Below are positions 1 through 7,191 of a stretch of 51,059 nucleotides of DNA, piece after piece (the first letter of the stretch is position 1; each line of letters starts with the position of its first letter). The stretch comes from Lachnospiraceae bacterium (lineage in GTDB: Bacteria; Bacillota; Clostridia; Lachnospirales; Lachnospiraceae): contig JAGANQ010000032.1 of the NCBI GenBank assembly GCA_017624115.1, forward strand, positions 1 through 51,059, read 5' to 3'. Below the pieces are notes generated by a model. That model was not told where the DNA came from. It saw nothing but the letters and a program-made list of their open reading frames with translations, and made no database searches. Made by a program: the position numbers and the translations under genes.

Positions 1-750
1 GAGTATGGTACGGTATTCAAAGTGTATGATGACCAGGATTCCGGAAACATCTGCTTCGGAACTGAAAAAGACGGTCAACGTTATTTCATCAAGTTTGCAG
101 GTGCTCCTACCGAGCAGTATACTGGAGATCCTGCAGAAGCTATTGCCAGACTGAAAGCAACCTTGCCAGTATACAGCGAACTGCAGCATGAGAATTTGAT
201 TGATTTGGTTGAAGCCAAGGATATTGGCGGCGGATTTGCTATGGTATTCAAGTGGGCTTCGGGTGATTGTATGGGAAGAATGTACCCTGCAGCACACCGT
301 CGTTTTATGCAACTGCCCGTTGATGCCAGACTGAAAGTATTCCGTGATATACTGAGTTTCTTTGAATATATCGCCTCTCAGAACTACGTGGCCATCGACT
401 TTTATGATGGAAGCATTATGTATGATTTTGAGAATGGCAAGACGACGATCTGTGACATTGACTTCTTCAGTAAGCAGCCTTGCTCCAACGATATGGGACG
501 CATGTGGGGCAGCTTTCGTTTCCAGTCTCCGGAGGAATTCCAACTTGGAGCAGTCATTGATGAAATTACGAATGTCTATACTGTCGGAGCTACAGCCTTT
601 GCCCTTTTTGGCGAGTATAACCGCACAAGGGACAAATGGCAGCTTAGCGACAAACTCTTTGAGGTGGTAACAAAAGCTGTAAGTGATAACAGAGCTGAGC
701 GACAGCAGTCTATCAGACAGTTAAGAGAAGAATGGGAGGCGTTCCTATAA
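1..750 (+). CDS. Protein-kinase-like protein, N-terminus cut by the window edge
   Basis: The frame is open from base 1, and the first visible residues (EYGTVFKVYD) look like the end of a kinase glycine-rich loop, so the true start lies upstream. A lysine in YFIKFAG fits the ATP-binding Lys. The catalytic loop is divergent: AIDFYDGSIMYD stands in for HRDxxxxN and CDIDFF for DFG. SPEEF fits the APE motif. The fold is therefore probably a Ser/Thr-kinase-like domain with atypical catalytic residues, active or pseudokinase. No membrane segment is visible in the part seen. It is followed by decayed genes, so this edge is probably accessory DNA. The substrate cannot be told. Confidence 0.6.
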   Translation, partial: EYGTVFKVYDDQDSGNICFGTEKDGQRYFIKFAGAPTEQYTGDPAEAIARLKATLPVYSELQHENLIDLVEAKDIGGGFAMVFKWASGDCMGRMYPAAHRRFMQLPVDARLKVFRDILSFFEYIASQNYVAIDFYDGSIMYDFENGKTTICDIDFFSKQPCSNDMGRMWGSFRFQSPEEFQLGAVIDEITNVYTVGATAFALFGEYNRTRDKWQLSDKLFEVVTKAVSDNRAERQQSIRQLREEWEAFL

Positions 751-782
751 ACTGTAAGCAAAAAAATAATGAATACCGGTGA

Positions 783-1034
783 AAGATATTATGCAATGAC
801 AGCGAAACCGTTATTTTCCCTTATGGTTTTCATGGAGAAAGAAAGTCGATCTATGATGAAGTAATCCGCCGATTGAGAGATGAAGGAATGATCTTTGATG
901 AACACATTGTTGTATTAAAGTGCGAGTATGAGGAAAAGACACAACGTCCATTTCTTCAGATCAAGTTTATAAAAAAATTATTGAGTTGTTTTTCTGATGA
1001 ATCATTCCTGCCCAAGGAAAGTCAGACATTCTAA
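783..1034 (+). pseudogene. Open frame without a start codon, probable gene remnant
   Basis: An 83-codon stretch follows a TGA at 780 and ends at TAA 1032-1034. It reads like real protein (for example VIFPYGFHGERKSIYDEVI) but has no ATG, GTG or TTG at its head and no ribosome site. The first ATG in frame is well inside. It lies between a kinase-like gene and a broken AraC gene, and the whole strip looks decayed. I do not recognise the family. Confidence 0.3.
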
Positions 1035-1072
1035 AAGCTCTTTTGATAAGCTATATGCGGGAGGTGAAACAG

Positions 1073-1303
1073 ATGAATATGCTAAAACAGATAAACGCAG
1101 CCATTGAGTATATCGAGGCGAATTTGTGCGCAGGGTTCGATCTTGATACGGCCGCCGGGATTGCCTGTGTTACTGCAGACAGCTTCATTCGGTTCTTCAG
1201 CTATATGACCGGTATGAAGAGGTTGCCAAGGAAGCTGCTTGCTCTAACTTCTATTTCCAAAGAATTTTGCGGGCGGCCTAATTACTATATAAAATATTTT
1301 TGA
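1073..1303 (+). pseudogene. AraC-family regulator remnant
   Basis: The ATG at 1073 follows GGAGG at a normal distance. The first 45 or so residues (MNMLKQINAAIEYIEANL onward, to FSYMTGM) match the first helix-turn-helix of AraC regulators that carry the DNA-binding domain at the N-terminus. Then the frame breaks: from about 1211 another frame reads RYEEVAKEAACSNFYFQRI, which is typical of the same domain in other AraC proteins, before stopping at a TAA near 1279. The sequence is thus a fused and frameshifted remnant that has lost the second helix-turn-helix and any effector domain. It is probably not functional. Confidence 0.55.
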
Positions 1304-1382
1304 TCAAAATTTAACCCAAGACGGTTTCGTTCCACTATATAAGTGAAATCACCGGTGATGATGAAGCAAAGGAGGTATAGAA

Positions 1383-2948
1383 TTGGATAAGCAAGAACTT
1401 GATGCGAAGGTTGAAGAGATAGCAAAGGCTCTTTTATCATACTGCAGTGTACGAACGTCAAACCATTTTGAAGCCGAGGATTTGGCTCAAGATATTATTT
1501 TGGAGATATATAAATCTTCCAATAGCATCCGAAATGTTGATGCAGTATATGGTTTTATGTGGGCTGTTGCAGGCAATGTTTATAAACAGTGGTGCAAAAA
1601 CAAAGCCAAAAGCAAAGAATACGATCTGACAGACAATTTGCCTGATGTGGTTGATCTGTTGGATGAAGATAATTCTGCATTATATCTGCTCCGGCGCGAA
1701 TTGACATTGCTCTCTGAAAAATATCGAAAAGCTGTTGTTTTGTACTACATTGAAAACAAATCTTGTTCGGAAATATCCGATTGCCTCTCAATCAGTGAAA
1801 GTATGGTTAAATACCTGCTTTTCAAATCACGACAAATTCTGAAAGAAGGTATGAGTATGGAACGAAACTATGGTCAACAGAGCTATAACCCGAAGGAACT
1901 GGCCCTTTTGTTCTGGGGGAACGGAGCGAATCGCTATTATCATTTATGCGACAGTAAAATATCACAGAATATTTTATTTGCTTGCTATAATGACAAATTA
2001 ACCGCAGAGCAAATTAGTCTGGAAATCGGTGTATCTCTCCCGTATATGGAGGATAAGCTGGCTGAACTTTGCGAATATGAACTGTTGAAAAAAGACGGCA
2101 ACAGATATTACACCAATATTGTGATCTTCACGACAGACTTTGCAAACGAGGTCAATACTAAGACCTTGGAGTTGAGAGAAAAAATTGCGGATATGCTAAC
2201 GACGGCCATTGCTAAGAACGAGAATGAGATCCGTAATATAGGCTTTGTCGGATCCAATATGGGAAGTAATGCTTTTGCTTGGCAAATGGTAAGCTTTATT
2301 TTGTATCGTGCAGTGATAGAAGTTCTCCAAAACAAAATTCAAGTAATTTATCCCAAAGATAAATTTGGAACAGAGTGCTTTGTCTGGGGCGCTGAGAACG
2401 GAGATCAGAGTTCTTGGAAATCAATGTTTGGATTCGGCATCTCTAATGTTGAAAACAACGCCGGAGACTATGTTCAGTTTATGGATTTCCCAATCAACGG
2501 AGAAATGGTGCATCATTACTGTTTCAATCGGCAGAATGTTACGAATGTGTTCCTGGACATCGCCAAGGGTAATACAGAGCATTTCAGTGACAATGACAAG
2601 GCTTTAGCGGCGGATATGGTTCGTAAGGGATATGTCATTTCAAACGATAAGGGACTTTTTGTAAATACGCCTGTGCTTACAGCAGAGCAACATAAAGCAT
2701 TAAAGGATATCTTCGCTGAAACAGCTACTAAAATTGCAGAAGAAGCTGAAACTTTGATGGAGGCAGTTACAAAAATCTTGAAGAACCATGTCCCGGTACA
2801 TTTGAAGAAACTTGCAAAGGATATGGCCTATATTCGCTTGTTTGAAGATGCAATATCTGCCCCCGTTTCGATCTTGTATGATCGCAAATATTTGCTGCCG
2901 TATAACGGGGACGGTATCCTTCCTACAACTTATGTTATTTTGAAATAA
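1383..2948 (+). CDS. Sigma-70 family RNA polymerase sigma factor with a long C-terminal extension
   Basis: TTG start with a strong AAGGAGG site nine bases upstream. Residues 1-80 resemble sigma region 2 (FEAEDLAQDIILEIY, then a YGFMWAVAGN helix). Residues 105-155 resemble region 4, with a helix-turn-helix (ENKSCSEISDCLSISESMVKYLLFKSRQIL). Residues 170 to 521 are an extra portion. It includes a possible winged-helix segment near 205-245 (LTAEQISLEIGVSLPYMEDKLAELCEYELL) and a mixed helical rest that could sense a ligand or partner. Classical ECF factors are about 160-200 residues, so this one is over twice as long. No anti-sigma gene adjoins it. The sigma-like part is well supported; the function of the extension is unknown. 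Confidence 0.7.
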   Translation: MDKQELDAKVEEIAKALLSYCSVRTSNHFEAEDLAQDIILEIYKSSNSIRNVDAVYGFMWAVAGNVYKQWCKNKAKSKEYDLTDNLPDVVDLLDEDNSALYLLRRELTLLSEKYRKAVVLYYIENKSCSEISDCLSISESMVKYLLFKSRQILKEGMSMERNYGQQSYNPKELALLFWGNGANRYYHLCDSKISQNILFACYNDKLTAEQISLEIGVSLPYMEDKLAELCEYELLKKDGNRYYTNIVIFTTDFANEVNTKTLELREKIADMLTTAIAKNENEIRNIGFVGSNMGSNAFAWQMVSFILYRAVIEVLQNKIQVIYPKDKFGTECFVWGAENGDQSSWKSMFGFGISNVENNAGDYVQFMDFPINGEMVHHYCFNRQNVTNVFLDIAKGNTEHFSDNDKALAADMVRKGYVISNDKGLFVNTPVLTAEQHKALKDIFAETATKIAEEAETLMEAVTKILKNHVPVHLKKLAKDMAYIRLFEDAISAPVSILYDRKYLLPYNGDGILPTTYVILK

Positions 2949-2963
2949 ACTGATTCATTTCCG

Positions 2964-2989
2964 ACCGCTGCAGATTATTCTGTGGCGGT
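2964..2989 (+). terminator. Weak hairpin after the sigma-like gene
   Basis: An 11-bp stem (2964-2974 with 2979-2989, two G-U pairs) and a TTAT loop lie just after the stop codon. The T-tract that follows is poor, so terminator function is uncertain. Confidence 0.35.
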
Positions 2990-3075
2990 TCGCCTTATTT
3001 GCAAACATACGTACATTCAATTGCAGAAAGCTTCACTTCAGTACTTAAGCTTTTTTTCGAACAGTGATTGGCTTA

Positions 3076-3104
3076 TTGACAAGCACATAAAAGAGTGGTA
3101 TTAT
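3076..3104 (+). promoter_or_regulatory. Sigma-A-type promoter in the accessory strip
   Basis: TTGACA (3076-3081), a 17-base spacer and TATTAT (3099-3104). It is upstream of a short ORF and a strong hairpin, so it may drive a leader or small RNA. Confidence 0.5.
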
Positions 3105-3134
3105 AAACAAAATTTTTCTGAAAGGATTACGGCA

Positions 3135-3239
3135 ATGGTAAGTTATATGTCTATGAACAATATGAACACTATTATGCAGCGCGTCGAACTCGTACAGATT
3201 TCGCCGGGCTTGTGTTGTCGTACTCTAATTTCAGTATAG
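3135..3239 (+). CDS. Possible 34-residue leader peptide or gene scrap
   Basis: ATG at 3135 preceded by AAAGGA eight bases upstream. It encodes a methionine-rich peptide beginning MVSYMSMNNMNTIMQ. It lies 30 bases behind a good promoter and 33 bases ahead of a strong hairpin, which is the order seen in attenuated leaders. Another frame over the same bases also looks protein-like (KLYVYEQYEHYYAARR), which argues for a decayed gene instead. The family is not recognised. Confidence 0.22.
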   Translation: MVSYMSMNNMNTIMQRVELVQISPGLCCRTLISV

Positions 3240-3272
3240 TCCATTACAGGAATACAAGATATTAGGATCATG

Positions 3273-3318
3273 ACGGTACAAGTCGAAGAAAATTCGATTT
3301 GTACCGTTTTTTCTTTTT
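3273..3318 (+). terminator. Strong rho-independent terminator or attenuator
   Basis: Perfect-length 15-bp stem (3273-3287 with 3293-3307, one G-U pair), a five-base loop and a run of six T then C then more T. It sits between a promoter at 3076 and the small ORF at 3341, so it could act as an attenuator for that ORF. Confidence 0.7.
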
Positions 3319-3340
3319 CCAAAGAAAGGAGGCGTATATC

Positions 3341-3466
3341 ATGCCGGAACAGACCGTTCACCACCAAGAAGAAAAATTCATATGGTATGCCATAGAAAAC
3401 GATTATGCCAAAAACGAATATTCGTTTAAGAGTATCCAAGGCCTGTTTCTTACGTCCGGATGCTGA
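3341..3466 (+). CDS. Small protein of 41 residues, possibly frameshifted
   Basis: ATG at 3341 with a strong AAAGGAGG site nine bases upstream. The peptide begins MPEQTVHHQEEKFIWYAIEN. Near 3450 another frame continues plausibly (RPDADRDEEIALIPETIEF, stop about 3513), so the native product may have been about 56 residues and this copy may have shifted frame. It follows an attenuator-like hairpin. Its style resembles small ORFs of integrative elements, but I cannot name it. Confidence 0.35.
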   Translation: MPEQTVHHQEEKFIWYAIENDYAKNEYSFKSIQGLFLTSGC

Positions 3467-3585
3467 CAGAGATGAGGAAATTGCACTAATACCGGAAACG
3501 ATAGAGTTCTGAGATTGCGTCTTTGTTAGTGGATAATGAAGCACTTTTGGTTCATGTGAAAAATGAATAAAGATAGTTTGCCATA

Positions 3586-3614
3586 TTGACTACCGAAAGG
3601 TAGTTTGATACAAT
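3586..3614 (+). promoter_or_regulatory. Promoter with embedded palindrome, likely TetR operator
   Basis: TTGACT (3586-3591), a 17-base spacer and TACAAT (3609-3614). The spacer holds the inverted repeat ACTACC-GAAA-GGTAGT (3589-3604), which overlaps the -35 box. A repressor bound there would block polymerase. The next gene is a TetR regulator, so autoregulation is the simplest reading. Confidence 0.75.
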
Positions 3615-3638
3615 AGAAAGTACGAAGGGGTTGAAAAT

Positions 3639-4262
3639 ATGGAAATGTCACTTTCAAAACGCAGAATATTAGATGAGGCACTTATATTATTTTCAACAAA
3701 CGGGTATGAAGCAACTAGCATAGGACAAATAACAAATGCAGTTGGTATTAGAAAAGCCTCTTTTTACAGCCATTTTAAATCAAAACAGGAAATACTGGAT
3801 ACGTTGATAGACGAGATAGAGGAACGATATAAGGTTTATTCCGAATGTGTTCAAAAAGATTTGGAGACAGCAAGGTCATATGGTGAAAAATCTATCCGGT
3901 TGACTGTAGAAGATGTTTTTAAATCAGTGAAACGACAGCTTGAATTTCTTATTTCTGACCCGTTCTTTAGCAGGGTAAGAAATTTTTTGACAATTGAGCA
4001 ATTTCGTCAGCCTCAATTGGCGTCCATACAAAATAAATGCGAATATATTGATGCATTGAATTATCATAGAAGACTGGTTCAACATTTTGTAGAAAATGGA
4101 ATTTTGATTGACAGGGACATAGAAATTATGGCGTATGAATTCTTTTCGCCTATTTATGTTCAATTTTATCGTATTCAAAGAGAACCAGAATGTAAAGAGG
4201 AGGCAATGCGTATAGTAGAAGCTCATATACGCCATTTTTTTACAATATATTCCAGAAGGTGA
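3639..4262 (+). CDS. TetR/AcrR family transcriptional regulator
   Basis: A 207-residue protein with the usual TetR layout. The N-terminal helix-turn-helix is at residues 7-55 ([46 protein letters not shown]); the remainder is a variable helical ligand domain. The start at 3639 has AGGGG eight bases upstream. The ATG at 3645 is a less well placed alternative. It is 16 bases ahead of a chemoreceptor gene, so the two are probably co-transcribed from the promoter at 3586. The palindrome in that promoter is the probable operator. The ligand is unknown, though it may be related to what the chemoreceptor detects. Confidence 0.85.
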   Translation: MEMSLSKRRILDEALILFSTNGYEATSIGQITNAVGIRKASFYSHFKSKQEILDTLIDEIEERYKVYSECVQKDLETARSYGEKSIRLTVEDVFKSVKRQLEFLISDPFFSRVRNFLTIEQFRQPQLASIQNKCEYIDALNYHRRLVQHFVENGILIDRDIEIMAYEFFSPIYVQFYRIQREPECKEEAMRIVEAHIRHFFTIYSRR

Positions 4263-4278
4263 AAGGGGAAGAACAGAT

Positions 4279-6312
4279 ATGAAGAATTGGAAGTTAAGCA
4301 GAAAATTAACACTTGGAATTACGCTGATTGTTATAGTGTGTATGAGCTTGTTGTATGTGACGGCAAACAGAACCTTGAAAGGTCTTATCAAGAAATCTGA
4401 ACATAGTCATATGGAGAGTGTGCTGGCCGCACAGACAAGCCTGATTGAAGAATATGTGACCCGACAGGAAGAGCTGCTGACTGCATATAGCAAAGCTCCC
4501 TTGATTAGAGATCTTTTAAAGGATGCAGATAATGCTCAAAAGCTCGATTATGCTCAAAAGTATACCGGAGATTATTTTGAGGGATTAGATAATTGGGAAG
4601 GTCTCTATATAGGTGAATGGAATACACATTGTATTGTACACTCCAGCCCGGGTGTAGCAGGAGTTATCTTAAGAACAGGCGATTCTCTGAAAGCTTTGCA
4701 GGATGCTATGACTTCAAGAAACGGATTATATGATGCGGGAATTATTGTATCTCCGGCATCAGGAAAGCTTATTTTATCGATGTATTGCCCTGTATTTGAT
4801 GTGGATGGGACAACTATTCTTGGTTATGTTGGAGGAGGAACGTTCGTTGAGAATCTGGAGAAAATTTTAAACAAACTGAGAAACGAAGAAGATACTGCAG
4901 GTTACTATATGATAAATGTACAAACGGGTATGTATATTTTTGCAGATGATGAAGCGCTGATAGCAACAGAGATTCAGGATGAAGTGCTGTTAAATATTGC
5001 AGAGCAAATAAAATCCGGAAAAACTAGCGGTGAAGTGAAATATAAAGATGAACATGGTAATCAGATTGCTAATTTCCAATATATTGATGAACATGGGTGG
5101 GCAGTCATTTCATCTGACAGTGAAAAGAATATTTACGGCACCGCCAATAAGAATATGCTTGTTTTGGGGGAAATCTGTATTATCTTCGTATTAGTGATTA
5201 GTATATTGGCATTTATTATGATTTTCTTCAGCATCAGACCGTTAGGCTATATAGAAGAATCAATTATTGGCCTTAGTAATTTGAAGCTTCAAAAAAATGA
5301 AAAGCTGATGCCTTGGATTGGGACAAGAAGCGAGGTTGGAAAGATTGCGACAGCCATGAATACGTTATATGATACAATGGGAGAGATTGTGAATACCCTG
5401 TCATCATGCTCTGATTCTTTGAATGATACGGCTGCTGCAATGCAGGATTCTTCCAGTGTACTGATTTCCTGCATTTCTGATAATTCCCAGGCGACGACTG
5501 CTTTTGCAGAACGTGCGGAAGAGATTGACTGTACGGTCAGCAAAGTAGATCAGGAGATTGTCGAAATGGAAAGGGTGGTTTCAGAGGTAGAAAAAAGAAT
5601 TAAGCAGGGCAATATACATAGTGGTCAATTACTGGATAAGGTGGAGCAGATGCAGCAATTAGCAAGTGCTACATTGGAGAAGACAAATATACAAATCGTA
5701 GAAAATCAAAAGGCTATTGAAAAGGCAATAGGAGAATTGCAGTCATTGATGCGGATTGATGAGATGGCATCACAGATTCTGGATATTACCAGCCAGACAA
5801 ATCTGTTGTCTCTGAATGCTTCCATTGAAGCGGCAAGAGCGGGCGAGGCTGGAAAAGGTTTTGCGGTTGTTGCCGGAGAAATTGGCAATTTAGCTGCCAG
5901 CTCATCTAAAACGGCAACACAGATTCAGGATATCTGTAATGAAACAAAGAATAACATTGCTCATGTTCAGACATGCTTTGACCAGGTGATTTTTCTACTG
6001 CAAACAGATATTCAGGCACAATTTGCGGAGTTTGCAAATGCTACTAAAGATTATGGCAGTTCCATTAGGGATATGCAGATGATTATCGTAGACATTGCAG
6101 GAGCGTCGGAAGTATTTGGTGATACCGTGCGAAATATACAGACACAGATTCGCGAGGTATCAAGTGCGCCGGATGCTCAGAGTATTAAAAGTCAGGATGT
6201 CTTGGACAAAGCCAGACAGACGGAAGAAACAGCAGAAGATATGGCTGCTGTTGTGCGTAAGAATAAGGAAAATGCAACCGCAATCAGTGGAATTGTAGAA
6301 CGTTTTTCGTAA
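4279..6312 (+). CDS. Methyl-accepting chemotaxis protein with periplasm-facing Cache sensor
   Basis: A 677-residue chemoreceptor. There is a membrane helix at residues 10-30, then a long extracytoplasmic Cache-like region to about residue 290 ([17 protein letters not shown] and [16 protein letters not shown] resemble dCache segments). A second membrane helix at about 295-318 is followed by a short HAMP-like stretch. The signalling hairpin carries the conserved tip [20 protein letters not shown] near residues 508-527, which binds CheA and CheW. The TetR gene 16 bases upstream probably controls it. Regulation of an MCP by a dedicated TetR protein is uncommon. Ligand not predictable. Confidence 0.9.
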   Translation: MKNWKLSRKLTLGITLIVIVCMSLLYVTANRTLKGLIKKSEHSHMESVLAAQTSLIEEYVTRQEELLTAYSKAPLIRDLLKDADNAQKLDYAQKYTGDYFEGLDNWEGLYIGEWNTHCIVHSSPGVAGVILRTGDSLKALQDAMTSRNGLYDAGIIVSPASGKLILSMYCPVFDVDGTTILGYVGGGTFVENLEKILNKLRNEEDTAGYYMINVQTGMYIFADDEALIATEIQDEVLLNIAEQIKSGKTSGEVKYKDEHGNQIANFQYIDEHGWAVISSDSEKNIYGTANKNMLVLGEICIIFVLVISILAFIMIFFSIRPLGYIEESIIGLSNLKLQKNEKLMPWIGTRSEVGKIATAMNTLYDTMGEIVNTLSSCSDSLNDTAAAMQDSSSVLISCISDNSQATTAFAERAEEIDCTVSKVDQEIVEMERVVSEVEKRIKQGNIHSGQLLDKVEQMQQLASATLEKTNIQIVENQKAIEKAIGELQSLMRIDEMASQILDITSQTNLLSLNASIEAARAGEAGKGFAVVAGEIGNLAASSSKTATQIQDICNETKNNIAHVQTCFDQVIFLLQTDIQAQFAEFANATKDYGSSIRDMQMIIVDIAGASEVFGDTVRNIQTQIREVSSAPDAQSIKSQDVLDKARQTEETAEDMAAVVRKNKENATAISGIVERFS

Positions 6313-6355
6313 ACGATATGGTAGTTTGAGTTGTACCGGATGAATTATGCGGATA

Positions 6356-6384
6356 TTGACAGATGGTTCTTATTGTGCTAAAAT
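6356..6384 (+). promoter_or_regulatory. mntP promoter
   Basis: TTGACA (6356-6361), 17 bases, TAAAAT (6379-6384): a near-consensus sigma-A promoter upstream of the riboswitch. Confidence 0.8.
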
Positions 6385-6394
6385 TATCAACAAT

Positions 6395-6527
6395 GTAGCA
6401 AGGGAGTAATCGGTACAGCAAGAATGTGCAATATTATCGACATACTGGTGCGAATCGTGCACCCGGTAATATTTGAAATGATGAGACTTGAAGACAGTAT
6501 AGTATTACGCTGTCTTTGAGTCTTTTT
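6395..6527 (+). ncRNA. yybP-ykoY-type manganese riboswitch with terminator
   Basis: The leader contains AAGGGAGTAAT (from 6400), paired inner segments with GCATACTGGTGCG-like stems, and GATGAGACTT at 6479-6489, in the order of the yybP-ykoY aptamer as in Bacillus yybP. It ends in an expression platform: stem AGACT-TG-AAGACAG (6484-6497) with CTGTCTT-TG-AGTCT (6510-6523), then a T-run to 6527. The gene behind it is mntP, a known member of this Mn2+-sensing regulon. Mn2+ binding would be expected to prevent termination. The aptamer call is by eye. Confidence 0.75.
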
Positions 6528-6575
6528 ATGTAATAGGAAATGTCGATAGATAATTTTACGCAGGAGGTCTTTAAC

Positions 6576-7136
6576 ATGAGTGTAGCAGAACTTTTTATTC
6601 TGGCAATCGGGCTGGCGATGGATGCGTTTGCCGTATCTATCTGTAAGGGATTGTCGCTGGGAAAAATCAAATGGAAGCATATGTGCATAGCAGGTGTATG
6701 GTTTGGCGGATTTCAGGCATTGATGCCGGTGATTGGGTATTGCCTTGGAAGTGTATTTGCTGACGTAATTACGAAATATGACCATTGGGCAGCATTTATT
6801 CTGCTGGCGATAATTGGTGCAAACATGATAAAGGAGTCATTTGGAAAGGAAGAGGAAATCGATGCTTCCATGACGGTAAAATCCATGCTGCTGTTGGCGA
6901 TAGCTACCAGTATCGATGCACTTGCCGTCGGTATTACTTTTGCCTTTATGAAGGTAAATATTCTGGTAGCAGTTTCATTTATTGGTGTGATTACGTTTAT
7001 CTGTTCTGCAGTTGGTGTGAAGATTGGAAGTGTATTCGGAACAAAGTATAAATCAAAGGCAGAGCTCTTTGGCGGCGTAGTGCTGATTTTGATAGGATTG
7101 AAGATTTTGCTGGAAGGAGTCGGAATCATCGGATAA
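6576..7136 (+). CDS. mntP: Manganese efflux pump MntP
   Basis: 186-residue integral membrane protein of the MntP (formerly DUF204) family, which exports Mn2+. The two internal repeats are visible: [15 protein letters not shown] near the start and [16 protein letters not shown] in the second half, each with the conserved Asp. Six hydrophobic segments are present and the length is the family norm. The start is set at ATG 6576 because AGGAGG lies just upstream; the open frame extends 36 bases further, but without a ribosome site. The riboswitch in its leader gives an independent functional clue. Confidence 0.93.
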   Translation: MSVAELFILAIGLAMDAFAVSICKGLSLGKIKWKHMCIAGVWFGGFQALMPVIGYCLGSVFADVITKYDHWAAFILLAIIGANMIKESFGKEEEIDASMTVKSMLLLAIATSIDALAVGITFAFMKVNILVAVSFIGVITFICSAVGVKIGSVFGTKYKSKAELFGGVVLILIGLKILLEGVGIIG

Positions 7137-7140
7137 AACA

Positions 7141-7191
7141 GATAGCAGGGACAGAACTGGAGATTAAGACTGTCCCTGCTATCATTATTTT
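7141..7191. terminator. Bidirectional terminator between mntP and the beta-galactosidase gene
   Basis: Perfect 14-bp stem (7141-7154 with 7170-7183) followed by ATTATTTTTT on the plus strand. It lies where two convergent genes end and overlaps the last codons of the minus-strand gene. Confidence 0.85.

Noticed and set aside
1-3640. An intact mobile element at the left edge
   Set aside because: No integrase, relaxase, transposase or flanking repeats can be recognised; only remnants are visible.
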